From positions 1 through 64,000 of the forward strand of contig JAHKAA010000035.1 of NCBI GenBank assembly GCA_018825965.1: a DNA stretch of 64,000 nucleotides, written 5' to 3'. This DNA comes from Gammaproteobacteria bacterium (GTDB lineage: Bacteria; Pseudomonadota; Gammaproteobacteria; Enterobacterales; Alteromonadaceae). The position numbers were made by a program, and so were the translations under genes. Numbering within the stretch: position 1 is the first letter of the stretch; every line of letters begins with the position of its first letter. Positions 16,401 to 24,962 of this stretch are shown here, in pieces. Below the pieces are notes generated by a model, which had not been told where the DNA came from, made no database searches, and saw only the letters and a list, made by a program, of their open reading frames with translations.

Positions 16401-17195
16401 GCCGGTACTTTTTTACATGATATGTTGGAGTGGGGCGCGGCCCAGGGATTTGACCTTTTAGCGCAACAGCCGGATTTATGGCAACAAGGCCTTAAACCTT
16501 TAATGCAAAAATACGGTCTGTTGCAGCAACTGCCAGAGGATAAATGGCAAATTCGTTATTGGGCAGAACAACAAACGCCTTATCCGGAAGCGGAAGATTT
16601 ACCCAGTGCTTTAGTGCCTGTGCAGCAATGGCTGACTCAGCTTATCCAAACTCCGTTGTGGCAAAATAGCGAGGCCAGCTTAAGCACACTTAAAGAGGGG
16701 TCGTATCGCGCTGAACTCGAATTCTGGCTTGCGGTACAACACTGCAGCAGCATGCAGCTTGACGCCTTAGTGCAGCACTACCTCTGGCCTGAATTGCCAA
16801 GGCCAGCACTTCGCACCACCCAGCTGCAAGGCATGTTAAAAGGTTTTATCGACTTAACTTTAGAGCAGGATGATCGCTATTGGGTGCTGGACTATAAATC
16901 AAACTATATAGCCAATGGCCAGTATGACAGCCATGCCTTAATACAACAGATGCTGGCACACCGCTACGATGTGCAGGCCGCTTTGTATGCAGTGGCTATC
17001 CATCGTTTATTACAAAGCCGCTTGGCGAATTACCAGCCAACTGAGCATTTAGGTGGTGCTTTGTATTGGTTCCTGCGTGGTGGAGAAGCTACAAACAAAG
17101 GTGTGCTTGCTGTGGATATTCCGCTGGAACTGGTGAACAAGCTTGACGCTCTGCTGCAAGGTCAATGGGTTGCTAAGGAGCTGGCAAATGTCTGA
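13494..17195 (+). CDS. recB: RecBCD enzyme subunit RecB (helicase-nuclease)
   Basis: This 1233-residue UvrD/Rep-type 3'-5' helicase has a C-terminal nuclease. Walker A is IEASAGTGKTFTIAALY near residues 23-39. Helicase motif II is LIDEFQDTDPVQY and motif VI is LYVALTRARHYCWVG. The nuclease active site is LDYKSNYI near residue 1133, corresponding to the E. coli D1080/K1082 region. The frame extends upstream to 13413, but ATG 13494 overlaps the recC stop and is the expected start. recD begins before this gene ends, so recC-recB-recD is one operon. Confidence 0.96.
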   Translation: MTTAPTIANLDLLSFPLSGSQLIEASAGTGKTFTIAALYLRLVLGHGCDKALLPPDILVVTFTEAATQELTERIGQRLADGARYFREQSEEADPFLQSLRCEFTAEQWPHCAYQLELAVQYLDEAAISTIHGWCNKVLAEFALSSGYLFEQNLVTDVEQLQLDVIRDYWRNFYYPLAEEHIATVWQLLQNPETLRKKILPLISHLALFTEPSPPAELLPEVKADRKQKLADLKAPWNNWVSEIRILLHGAIERKEVDGRKLQARYLDSWLAKLVAWISDPEMVDPDLQTGQSRLTPQGLSEAFKDKTPPNHPAFEAMEKLADELAALPDPEQDLVLHAAFWFARRFHQLQLERSELGFDELLSRLQQALQKDEAGLLAERLRRKFPLALIDEFQDTDPVQYQLFDAIYQLNQNRTDCGILLIGDPKQAIYAFRGADIYSYLAAKQATAGRHFQLPKNFRSTDEMVSAVNHLFRYAEQRALGAFVLGRPDLLSFYPVEAQGRKERFMVEQHQATALEFCIKGSPDGKVFSKAACLAEMAQACAEQIAVFLNGSVTGHTGFVKEGEFTALKTSDIAVLVNNQQEANAIKKALAERDLASVYLSDKGAVFESPVALDLLLWLRACAEPQREALVRSALSSWSLSLNYSKLEQLLQDELLWEQQLARFASYQQLWQQQGVLVMLWQLMRDFAVAEFLQQQPSGERLLTDILHLAELLQQRSMELEGPAALIRYLAEHLAGQGDLAAEQQKLRLESDEALIKIVTIHKSKGLEYPLVFLPFIALARAVDANKGPVTYHQDGELTVVLQANEQQAQQAERERLAEDMRKLYVALTRARHYCWVGLMPVKEQSAIGYLLSDDALVSPVALQEQLSPLLKQPDIRLADNLSEQRTQVAVMDQQGELLPYAQMNRSVKELWWIASYSALLEQHQQDSKAAELFQELQQELAPEQLQDDSEPVEPEALTIAQGFVRGSQAGTFLHDMLEWGAAQGFDLLAQQPDLWQQGLKPLMQKYGLLQQLPEDKWQIRYWAEQQTPYPEAEDLPSALVPVQQWLTQLIQTPLWQNSEASLSTLKEGSYRAELEFWLAVQHCSSMQLDALVQHYLWPELPRPALRTTQLQGMLKGFIDLTLEQDDRYWVLDYKSNYIANGQYDSHALIQQMLAHRYDVQAALYAVAIHRLLQSRLANYQPTEHLGGALYWFLRGGEATNKGVLAVDIPLELVNKLDALLQGQWVAKELANV

Positions 17196-19077
17196 TATTG
17201 AATTGGTTGAGAAGCAGCTGGAACTGAAGATGCAAGGCAAAGACTGGCGGGCTTTGGATAAAGCACTGGTGACTTTTTTCCGTGAACAGCAACAGCTGGA
17301 GCCAGCCCTGGCCTTGATGATCGGACAGTGCAGTTTTGCGTTGTCTGCGGGCCACCTGTGTTTACCACTTCGGCTGATGCCGCAGTATTCAGAACAAGAA
17401 TGGCTGGATTGCATGGCGCTTTATCCTGATTTAATTCAGCTGAATGAAAATACGAACCAGCCTTTTGTTTATGCCAACAATGCCTTGTATATGCGACGGT
17501 ATTTTAGTTATCAGCAGCAGATAGCTTTGTATTTACAGCAAAGCAGCGAACGTAGTCAGCAGTTACGACAGGCTATTGATCCGGCCCTGCTGAGTCGCTT
17601 GCTTGAGCCATTATTTCCGGCAACAGATGTGCCGGATTGGCAACGTTTATCCTGTGCCATAGCCGCCAGCAGCAGTTTTAGTGTGATCACAGGAGGCCCT
17701 GGCACAGGCAAAACCACTACAGTGGTGAAACTACTGTTGGTATTGCAGCAATTACAGCAGCAACAAGGTGCCGCGCCTTTAACTATTCAACTGGCTGCCC
17801 CAACAGGCAAGGCGGCTGTGCGGCTTAGAACTTCTATCCGTACTACGCTGGATAAACTGCCTGCCCCGGCAGAGATCAAAAGCCAGGTGCCAACAGATGT
17901 ATCGACCTTGCATAAGCTTTTGGGCGCCCGTGCACAAAGCCGGCAGTTTAAACAAAATGCCCTGGAGCCTTTGGCTTTAGATTTATTGGTGGTGGATGAA
18001 GCCTCCATGCTGGACGTTGAGCTGATGGCCGCTTTGCTGTCGGCCTTACCCGTTCATGCGAGGTTGATTTTATTAGGCGATAAAGACCAGTTGGCCTCAG
18101 TAGAAGCGGGTGCTTTAATGGCAGAGCTTTGTCAGTGGGCCGAACAAGGGCATTATTTGGCGGAAACCGCAACCTGGCTCAATCAATTATCTGCTGCCGC
18201 TATTCCGGCAGCTTTAATCAGCGCTACAGGTAAAGCGCTGGAGCAACAAATAGGCATGCTTAGGGTCAGCCATCGTTTTGATCCACAAAGTGGTATCGCC
18301 AAACTTGCCCATGCGGTGAATGCCGGTCTTAGTGCTGAAGTGGCCGCTATTTGCCGCGCTGATTATGCCGACTTGCAGTATCTGGACGCGACAGACTTTA
18401 AGCAGCTAAAAAACTTTGTTTTGACGGGGCAAGCCAAGTCGCAGCGGGAAGATGCTGCAGGTTTTAGTTTTTACCTGAATACAGTGCGGCAAAGTCCGCC
18501 TTTAGAAGCAGAAGATCAGCTCATTGATCTATGGGCACAGCAAGTGCTGGCTGATTTTTCCGCTTTTCAGTTGCTTTGTGCTGTCCGCCAGGGGCCTTTG
18601 GGCGTTGAGCAAGTCAATCTAAGCGTAGAGAAGATGCTGCATCAGGCCGGGCTTATTCAGCAGAGCTGTCACTGGTACGCCGGACGGCCTGTGATGGTGA
18701 CACAAAATGATTACGCGCTGGGTTTAATGAATGGTGATGTCGGTATTTGTTTGCTGCGGCCTTATCAGGGCAAGCCGATGTTGGCCGTGGCTTTTGCAGC
18801 CGAAGACAGCAGCAAAGCGGTGCGCTGGGTTTTGCCAAGTCGCTTGCAACAGATTGAAACGGCTTATGCCATTACTGTGCATAAATCTCAGGGCTCGGAG
18901 TTCCGTCATGCTGTGCTGGTATTGCCAGAACATTTCAGCCCTGTCTTAAGCCGTGAGTTGATTTACACCGGTATCACCAGAGCGGCGAAACTCTTTAGTT
19001 TGATTTGTGGCAAAGCGGACTTGTTGGCCCTGGCTATTGAGCAAAAAGTACAGCGTTATGGGGCGGTCAGGCTGTAA
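17188..19077 (+). CDS. recD: RecBCD enzyme subunit RecD (5'-3' helicase)
   Basis: This 629-residue superfamily 1B helicase carries Walker A GGPGTGKTTTVVKL near residue 170 and motif II VDEASMLDVELM. Motif III is LGDKDQLASVEAGA and the C-terminal motif TVHKSQGSEF, then YTGITRA, completes the set. E. coli RecD is 608 residues. ATG 17188 overlaps the recB end by eight bases. The open frame goes back to 17143, but that start would be deep inside recB. RecD drives processive unwinding and nuclease activity of the complex. Confidence 0.95.
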   Translation: MSDIELVEKQLELKMQGKDWRALDKALVTFFREQQQLEPALALMIGQCSFALSAGHLCLPLRLMPQYSEQEWLDCMALYPDLIQLNENTNQPFVYANNALYMRRYFSYQQQIALYLQQSSERSQQLRQAIDPALLSRLLEPLFPATDVPDWQRLSCAIAASSSFSVITGGPGTGKTTTVVKLLLVLQQLQQQQGAAPLTIQLAAPTGKAAVRLRTSIRTTLDKLPAPAEIKSQVPTDVSTLHKLLGARAQSRQFKQNALEPLALDLLVVDEASMLDVELMAALLSALPVHARLILLGDKDQLASVEAGALMAELCQWAEQGHYLAETATWLNQLSAAAIPAALISATGKALEQQIGMLRVSHRFDPQSGIAKLAHAVNAGLSAEVAAICRADYADLQYLDATDFKQLKNFVLTGQAKSQREDAAGFSFYLNTVRQSPPLEAEDQLIDLWAQQVLADFSAFQLLCAVRQGPLGVEQVNLSVEKMLHQAGLIQQSCHWYAGRPVMVTQNDYALGLMNGDVGICLLRPYQGKPMLAVAFAAEDSSKAVRWVLPSRLQQIETAYAITVHKSQGSEFRHAVLVLPEHFSPVLSRELIYTGITRAAKLFSLICGKADLLALAIEQKVQRYGAVRL

Positions 19078-19174
19078 TTCTGACACTAAATGGTTGCATC
19101 TTTAGTGAGGTCGTTGATAATAACGCGCCATGACAACAGCACAGTGACTGGCGTAATTTAATAATGGGGTAGTG

Positions 19175-19990
19175 ATGGATCTTTGGTTGTTATTTCAAGC
19201 GTTTATTTTAGGCATAGTGGAGGGGTTGACTGAGTTTCTTCCCGTATCCAGTACTGGTCATTTGATTGTAGTAGGTGATTTAATTGGCTTTTATAACGAA
19301 GGCAAGGTGTTTGAAATTGCGATTCAACTGGGAGCTATCCTGGCCGTAGTATTTGAATACCGTCAGCGTTTTATCCATGTGGCTACCGGCATCACCCATG
19401 ATAAAAAGGCGCAAAATTTTGTACTGAATTTATTTGTCGCTTTTTTGCCTGCAGCCATAGTGGGCTTGTTGTTTATTAAGTACATCAAACTGTATCTGTT
19501 TAACCCTATTACTGTAGCGACCATGCTGGTGCTGGGTGGTTTGGTGATTTTATATGCAGAGCGCCGTACCCATCAGGTGAAAATTCATGATGTGGATGAC
19601 ATCAGCTGGAAAGATGCGTTAAAGGTAGGTTGTGCACAGATCATCTCGATGATCCCCGGCACTTCACGTTCTGGTTCAACTATTATTGGCGGTTTGTTTT
19701 TTGGTTTTGATCGCAAGGTGGCTGCAGAGTTTTCGTTCTTTTTAGCTGTGCCTACTATGTTTGCTGCGACTTTTTACGATTTGTTTAAACACCGCGATGT
19801 ATTGCAGTTTGATCAGATGCCTATGTTTATCGTTGGTTTTGTCACTGCATTTTTCAGCGCTTTATTGGCAGTCCGTACTTTTGTGCGTTTTGTTTCTAAC
19901 CACAGCTACGAGATTTTTGCCTGGTACCGTATCGCCTTTGGTTTAATCATACTTGCGACCTGGTATTTTGGCTGGGTGTCCTGGTCTTAA
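19175..19990 (+). CDS. uppP: Undecaprenyl-diphosphatase UppP
   Basis: This 271-residue integral membrane protein has about eight helices and two family signatures: [16 protein letters not shown] near the N-terminus, with catalytic Glu residues, and the [15 protein letters not shown] motif near residue 160. It dephosphorylates undecaprenyl diphosphate so that the lipid carrier of cell-wall and polysaccharide synthesis can be reused. ATG 19175 is preferred over GTG 19172 because GGGG precedes it at ordinary spacing. It stands just before the polysaccharide locus but is transcribed away from it and ends at a shared terminator. Confidence 0.95.
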   Translation: MDLWLLFQAFILGIVEGLTEFLPVSSTGHLIVVGDLIGFYNEGKVFEIAIQLGAILAVVFEYRQRFIHVATGITHDKKAQNFVLNLFVAFLPAAIVGLLFIKYIKLYLFNPITVATMLVLGGLVILYAERRTHQVKIHDVDDISWKDALKVGCAQIISMIPGTSRSGSTIIGGLFFGFDRKVAAEFSFFLAVPTMFAATFYDLFKHRDVLQFDQMPMFIVGFVTAFFSALLAVRTFVRFVSNHSYEIFAWYRIAFGLIILATWYFGWVSWS

Positions 19991-20010
19991 ATACCCGCCA
20001 CTATGAAACT

Positions 20011-20039
20011 AAAAAGGGCACCTCAAGTGCCCTTTTTTC
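20011..20039 (+). terminator. Bidirectional intrinsic terminator
   Basis: GGGCAC-ctcaa-GTGCCC is flanked by AAAAA on the left and TTTTTT on the right, between the converging uppP (+) and pyruvyl transferase (-) genes, so it can end both transcripts. Confidence 0.88.
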
Positions 20040-20063
20040 TGTCTGGCAGTTAGTCCAGTGTGC

Positions 20064-21242
20064 TTAACGACCCAGGTATTTATCCAGAGTTTTATATAAA
20101 CCCTGCCACATGGTTTGGTTTTTTTGCTTCAGTTTGGCTGCGTTGTCGGCCAGAAGAGGAGTGATCTGCTCTTGCTCTGCCAATAACTGACTGACTTTTT
20201 GAGTCAGGCTGACGGCTGATAGTTTTTCCAGACAGTAATCGGCCATGCCAAAGTCAGACATCATAGCGTGGTACTTATGGCTCCAGCTCGTTGCTATACA
20301 AGGCACTCCCTGACTCAGCGCATTAATAGCACCGTGGAAACGTGAACTGATGGTAATAGAGCTTTGACCGATAAAAGCTTTGACAGCCAATGGATCTTCA
20401 ATCTGAATGGTATCGCAAGGCGCTAAGCGGGAAATCTCCTGACACAACAGCTGATCTTCTTTGCCTTCGTGATTCACCAGCACCACAGCATAACCTAACT
20501 CTACTAGTTGGTTGGCCGCAGCAGCAAAAGCTTCAACATAGTTAGTGCGTTCAGCTTCGGCATTGGCGTGGTTAAATTTAGACACTACTTTGCTGTTCGG
20601 AATAAGTGCCGCAAATTTGCCTTCAATTTCAGGCAGCGCTGTGGTGCTGTGACCTTTTAAACCTACGGTAAAGTCCGGGGTTAACTTCACCGTATCCGGC
20701 AGATTGGCTTCACAGCTTTGTAAATGGCTAAAGGACACCGGATCACGTACATAAATCAGCGCAGCGCTGTGAATAATGTCACGCATGGCTGCTTTGCTTT
20801 CGTCGCTGCTAAAAGGGCCAAAAGCCTGTGGCATAAAGACAAAAGGTTTGCCTGCTTCTTTAAAACGTTTCACTTCACGGGCTGTGTTTTGCAGAAATTT
20901 CAAAGGCCACTGATCGCCATAAGCAAAACCGCTGGCCTCTAATATCACGTCAACATCACGTTCTGTCACCATGCCATAACGTTTCATCAGATTCCGCAAT
21001 GAACCGGGGAATTTGCCAAACCATGGCGTTAAATCCAGACCTTTACGACGGAATGACACTTTTTGCCATGCGCCTAACAAAGCACGTTCACGATACGGCA
21101 GGTTAGGGCCTGGCGATAACACCAACTCTGTGTTGTTTAAGGTTTTTAAACCTTGTAAACAGGCCAGCAGCATCAGGTAAGCGCCTTTGTTGCGGAACTG
21201 GACGCCTTTAATTTCGACTAATAAGGCTTTTGATTCAGACAT
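20064..21242 (-). CDS. Polysaccharide pyruvyl transferase family protein
   Basis: This 392-residue protein belongs to the WcaK/CsaB-type pyruvyl transferase family. The C-terminal SSRFHGAINALSQGVPCIATSWSHKYHAMMSDF carries the family hallmark (RFHGxI then a His-rich loop), and the middle GFAYGDQWPLKFLQNTAREVKRFKEAGKPFVFMPQAFGPF is also typical. The family moves a pyruvyl ketal from phosphoenolpyruvate onto sugars, or in some cases is a related transferase. It overlaps the nitroreductase gene upstream by eight bases and is last in a four-gene operon read leftward. Confidence 0.82.
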   Translation of the reverse strand: MSESKALLVEIKGVQFRNKGAYLMLLACLQGLKTLNNTELVLSPGPNLPYRERALLGAWQKVSFRRKGLDLTPWFGKFPGSLRNLMKRYGMVTERDVDVILEASGFAYGDQWPLKFLQNTAREVKRFKEAGKPFVFMPQAFGPFSSDESKAAMRDIIHSAALIYVRDPVSFSHLQSCEANLPDTVKLTPDFTVGLKGHSTTALPEIEGKFAALIPNSKVVSKFNHANAEAERTNYVEAFAAAANQLVELGYAVVLVNHEGKEDQLLCQEISRLAPCDTIQIEDPLAVKAFIGQSSITISSRFHGAINALSQGVPCIATSWSHKYHAMMSDFGMADYCLEKLSAVSLTQKVSQLLAEQEQITPLLADNAAKLKQKNQTMWQGLYKTLDKYLGR

Positions 21243-22272
21243 AAGTTAATAACTCCGTAGCAGTTTTCTTCCCGGAGTGAGGGATCAACGCCTGCGGATC
21301 AGGGTAACCCACAGCAATCAGCATCACGACTCGTTCGAAAGGTTGTAATTTTAATAAGCGGCCAATTTTGGCTTCGTAGTTTTCAATATCAGGCCAGTTG
21401 ATAGAACAAGAGGCAAGGCCCATAGTCTCCAATGCCAGCATCAGTTGCATATTGGCTAAGCTGGCGTCGATATAAATCACATGGCGGTCGCGCTCAAAAG
21501 GGTAAGCACTTAAGTCCCCGACCACGGCAAGTAAGGCAGGAATACCATTGGCATAACCCACAGTGCCCATAGGCAAGTTGGCTAACTTATTCAGCATCTC
21601 GCCTTCAGTCGCTGCTATGTAACGAAAGGGCTGACGGTTACAGGCACTGGGTGCCTGAGCCGCAGCAGCAACAGCTTGCTCCAGAACGGCTTTAGGCACG
21701 CTCTGGGGTAAAAAAGTACGGACTGAACAACGCTGCTGGCACAAGATTAAAAACTGCTCGTAGCTGATATCTGCTCTGGGTCTTTGCTCGTAAGGGGCTG
21801 GGGCTGCAGGGCGGCTTTGCGCTAAACGTGGGGTGATCTGAGCTTTTAATGCGGCAAAAGTCACAGGCTGAACTGCACCGGCAGGCCACTGGGTCACGGA
21901 AAAATAGCTATCCATCACATCGTGACAGTATTTCAGCAGTACTAAATCCAGCGCCTGATGATCGGCCAACAGGTTGTGTAATGCAGTTAAAGTTTCGTCA
22001 ATATAATCCAGCGCAAACAAGGATTTGCGCGGCACCATGCTTAAACCTTTTTCCAGCCGGTGAATATTGCGGCGTAAAATAACTGTCGCTATGCTGCTGC
22101 TTTCTTCGTGCAGATGATAATAATGCCGGCCCGCCGCTGTGGCATGTTGCTCACGGCGAAAATGCGGGTTAAAAAATGCGTAATACAGCGTTGCCGCCAG
22201 ACGGCTTTTGGCTGCGTAAGGTAACAAGACCTTATCGAGCTTTTGCCTGATTTGTTGGAGTTGTTTTTTCAT
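21235..22272 (-). CDS. Nitroreductase-family protein with N-terminal extension
   Basis: This 345-residue protein has a flavin nitroreductase domain from about residue 175 to the end: CQQRCSVRTFLPQ and APSACNRQPFRYI bind FMN, and GLASCSINW is the C-terminal signature. Residues 1-170, including RRNIHRLEKGLSM, are not part of the canonical fold. Such extended nitroreductases occur next to polysaccharide pyruvyl transferases in surface-polysaccharide loci, but their reaction is unknown. I use ATG 22272. The frame continues to 22326 inside the flippase gene, where a start is unlikely. The gene overlaps the flippase stop in an ATGA. Confidence 0.75.
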   Translation of the reverse strand: MKKQLQQIRQKLDKVLLPYAAKSRLAATLYYAFFNPHFRREQHATAAGRHYYHLHEESSSIATVILRRNIHRLEKGLSMVPRKSLFALDYIDETLTALHNLLADHQALDLVLLKYCHDVMDSYFSVTQWPAGAVQPVTFAALKAQITPRLAQSRPAAPAPYEQRPRADISYEQFLILCQQRCSVRTFLPQSVPKAVLEQAVAAAAQAPSACNRQPFRYIAATEGEMLNKLANLPMGTVGYANGIPALLAVVGDLSAYPFERDRHVIYIDASLANMQLMLALETMGLASCSINWPDIENYEAKIGRLLKLQPFERVVMLIAVGYPDPQALIPHSGKKTATELLTYV

Positions 22273-23597
22273 ACCGTCTCTTTCTCTACCACCACACCGG
22301 CCCTTTTTACCTTGATCAGTTGCCATAACTGACGACGGGTTCTGCCGGAAAAAAATAAAAAGAAAAATGAAGCGTAGGCATAGGAAATCAGTGTTGCCCA
22401 GGCTGCACCATCAATGCCCATAATGGGGATCAACCACCAGTTCAGCAGCACATTTAATACTGCACCTATGCCATGACTGGCCAGAGATAAAGGCTCCTGG
22501 CCGGTAATAATTAAATGTTGTCCTATCAGGTAACGGATAAAAATAAACACACCGGCCCAGATATGAATTTGCAGTACTGAAATACCTGCCTGAAACTTTT
22601 CACCAAAGATCAGTGGCACCAAAGGAGGAGCCACAATAAATATAACCACAGCTATGGTTAACGCCATCGCAAAAAAGTACCCCGTGTATTTGCGTAGCAA
22701 TAATAAATAACCAGACCAGCTCACCTGATGACTTTTCAGAAGCTCAGGATAATAACGCACTGCTAAGGTTGCTGGTATCACATACCACAACTCAGAAATG
22801 CGGCTGACCGCAGCGTAAACACCTGCGGCTTCAATATCAATCAGGCGTTCAATCATAATCAGATCAATACGCAGATAGACAACAGATAAAATACCAGAGA
22901 CCCATAACCAGCTGGAGCGGCGCAATAACTCCTTGCCATGCTGCCAGTTAAACCAGGCCGGTGTTAAACGGCCAGACTCTGCTTTCGCCTTTTTACTATG
23001 GATCTTATAAATCTGATACTGCAGCAAACCTGTAGCCGCAAATTCTAAACCTACTATCCAGAACAAAGCGCCAATACCTAAGCCATACCAAAGCACGGCC
23101 AATTTGGCGACCAGACCTATAATTCCCAGCCCCAGTTTGCTGTAGGCGAGAGTACGGAAATGGCCTAAATAATTCTGGTGGTATTCAAATAAAATAAAAG
23201 CATTAAACAGCTGACCGACAAAAAGCACTGCAGCGCCTAACTGGTAAGGTTCAAATTCTGTTGGCAGATACCAGCTAAAACCAACAAACATCAAAGCAGC
23301 AAATACAAATCCTGCTATTAAGCGAAGCCAGGTGGCAGTAAATAAGATCTGCTGGCCTGTGCGTGGGTCAGCGGCAGACTGCACCGACTTTTGCACCAGA
23401 TTGTTTAATCCTAAATTAGCTAAGGGCGCTAAAAATGCGCTCCATGTCATGACGATAGCGTAATAACCTGTGGCTTCAGGCCCCAGCATACGCGCCACAA
23501 TAATAGTGATTAAGGCGCCTGCCGCCAGCTTGACTAAACGTTCACCCAATAAAGCAACGGCTTTGGCTTTGGCAACTTTAACTAAAAACTTAACCAC
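22269..23597 (-). CDS. Oligosaccharide flippase (Wzx / PST family)
   Basis: This 442-residue protein has about twelve to fourteen membrane helices and the N-terminal pattern ERLVKLAAGALITIIVARMLGPEATGYYAIVMTWSAFLAPLANLGLNNLV of polysaccharide-transport Wzx proteins. It should flip lipid-linked repeat units from the inner to the outer leaflet. It overlaps the WecA-like gene by eight bases and the nitroreductase by four, placing it second in the leftward operon. A second flippase gene occurs at 29706 in the rightward operon. Confidence 0.82.
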   Translation of the reverse strand: MVKFLVKVAKAKAVALLGERLVKLAAGALITIIVARMLGPEATGYYAIVMTWSAFLAPLANLGLNNLVQKSVQSAADPRTGQQILFTATWLRLIAGFVFAALMFVGFSWYLPTEFEPYQLGAAVLFVGQLFNAFILFEYHQNYLGHFRTLAYSKLGLGIIGLVAKLAVLWYGLGIGALFWIVGLEFAATGLLQYQIYKIHSKKAKAESGRLTPAWFNWQHGKELLRRSSWLWVSGILSVVYLRIDLIMIERLIDIEAAGVYAAVSRISELWYVIPATLAVRYYPELLKSHQVSWSGYLLLLRKYTGYFFAMALTIAVVIFIVAPPLVPLIFGEKFQAGISVLQIHIWAGVFIFIRYLIGQHLIITGQEPLSLASHGIGAVLNVLLNWWLIPIMGIDGAAWATLISYAYASFFFLFFSGRTRRQLWQLIKVKRAGVVVEKETV

Positions 23598-24657
23598 GTT
23601 GTTTCGCTTTATAACGTTTTACAGCACGGGTAATGCGCCAAATATGCTGCAAAGTGTATGAATAAACACTGAATACTATCAGGAACAACGCCAGCATAAT
23701 TAAATCAGGCACCATCAGATACTCGCCGATGATGCCCAGAGTGGCCAGCATACAGGAGAAGCTGCTGATCACTACTAACGCCTGGCGGGAATTTAAGCCA
23801 AGACGCAGGAATATATGATGCAAATGTTCACGGTCGGCCAAAAAGGGCGACTGGCCTTTACGAATACGGCGCAGCATAATAGCCACCATATCCATAAGCG
23901 GTACTGCAATGACCCAAAGGGCAGTAACAGGGCGAAAGCTTGCTGTATCGCTTTGGGTGCCTATGATCAAAAGCCAAATGACAGTTAAACCAATCAGCAT
24001 ACTGCCGGCATCCCCCATAAAAATTTTACCTTTGCCTTTGCCAACCACATCCAGGTTAAACAGCAAATAAGGAATAAGTGAAAATACCAGCACCATAGGT
24101 AAGACCGCATGCTCAAGCTGGCCGCCCATGCCCATCATTAAAGTGACAGAAACAAAAGTAACACCACTGAGCGTGCCGGCCAGCCCATCAATGCCGTCAA
24201 TCATATTAAAAGCATTAATAGCAGCAATAACAGCAATCAGGGTCACAGGGATACCTATATACCCCAAAGTGACATCACCCAGGGAAAACAAATTGCCTAA
24301 ATTCCCTAAATGCAGTTGCAGGCCATAGACCATAGCTGAGCCAATCAGTAACTGGACACAAAGCCGTAATTTGACGCTTAAATCCATAAAATCATCAAAT
24401 ACACCCAGAATGACAATAGTGCCGCCACACAGCAGGTAGTAATAATGAATATCTTCCGGCAAACCAAACCAGGCTAAGGTCAGACCTACACCAGTGAATA
24501 TAGAAATACCACCTATCAGTGGTACTGAACCCGTGTGTTGTTTACGGCCAGCAGGTTTGTCCACCAGTCCCACTTTGACAGACAAAGGGATCAGAATAAA
24601 AATTGCGGTCAGGGTAAGAACAAAAGTGGTAACAAACAGCTGCAAATGTTCTGTCAT
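23590..24657 (-). CDS. WecA-type polyprenyl-phosphate sugar-1-phosphate transferase
   Basis: This 355-residue membrane protein of the MraY/WecA family has about ten to eleven helices. VFDDFMD (residue 90 region) supplies the Asp pair that binds Mg2+, AFNMIDGIDGLAG is the central catalytic signature, MGDAGSMLIG the next, and the cytoplasmic loop DREHLHHIFLRLGL is the His-rich motif of WecA. It starts repeat-unit synthesis by moving GlcNAc-1-phosphate, or a similar sugar, from its UDP form to undecaprenyl phosphate. It is first in the four-gene leftward operon, with a promoter at 24719-24747. Confidence 0.88.
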   Translation of the reverse strand: MTEHLQLFVTTFVLTLTAIFILIPLSVKVGLVDKPAGRKQHTGSVPLIGGISIFTGVGLTLAWFGLPEDIHYYYLLCGGTIVILGVFDDFMDLSVKLRLCVQLLIGSAMVYGLQLHLGNLGNLFSLGDVTLGYIGIPVTLIAVIAAINAFNMIDGIDGLAGTLSGVTFVSVTLMMGMGGQLEHAVLPMVLVFSLIPYLLFNLDVVGKGKGKIFMGDAGSMLIGLTVIWLLIIGTQSDTASFRPVTALWVIAVPLMDMVAIMLRRIRKGQSPFLADREHLHHIFLRLGLNSRQALVVISSFSCMLATLGIIGEYLMVPDLIMLALFLIVFSVYSYTLQHIWRITRAVKRYKAKQRG

Positions 24658-24962
24658 GTGGTTTCCATCGGCTTTTGGGCCTGAAATAATGCGAACTGGC
24701 TCAAACGAATTTTGGCTGATTATAGGTGAAGATAACAGGGCTGACTACGGCACTTCAGAGATAAAATTGAAAGGAATAACGACTTTGTCAGAAAATAATG
24801 CTCTAATTGTTATTTCTGTCACACTTGCAGTGACTGCATAAGGTATGAACCGATTTTTATGCTGTTAATCAAGACGTTGGCGAACCCTATTTCTTTAGAA
24901 GAGCTCAGGTTTTTATGGTTTTTCCCCATCAGAATTTGTGCAGTTGACGCAGGATACCGGCT
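24658..24962. other. Divergent intergenic region of the polysaccharide locus
   Basis: This 305-base gap separates the two arms of the locus and must hold promoters for both. I recognise a sigma-70 promoter for the leftward arm (annotated separately) but no clear one for the rightward arm. I find no JUMPstart/ops element (GGCGGTAG) here. Confidence 0.5.
24719..24747 (-). promoter_or_regulatory. Sigma-70 promoter for the leftward polysaccharide operon
   Basis: On the minus strand TAGTCA (24742-24747) and a perfect TATAAT (24719-24724) are separated by exactly 17 bases. The start of transcription would be near 24712, about 55 bases before the WecA-like ATG. Confidence 0.6.

Noticed and set aside
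17143..17187. Upstream extension of recD
   Set aside because: It would place the start deep in recB. MSDIELVEK from 17188 is the natural start.
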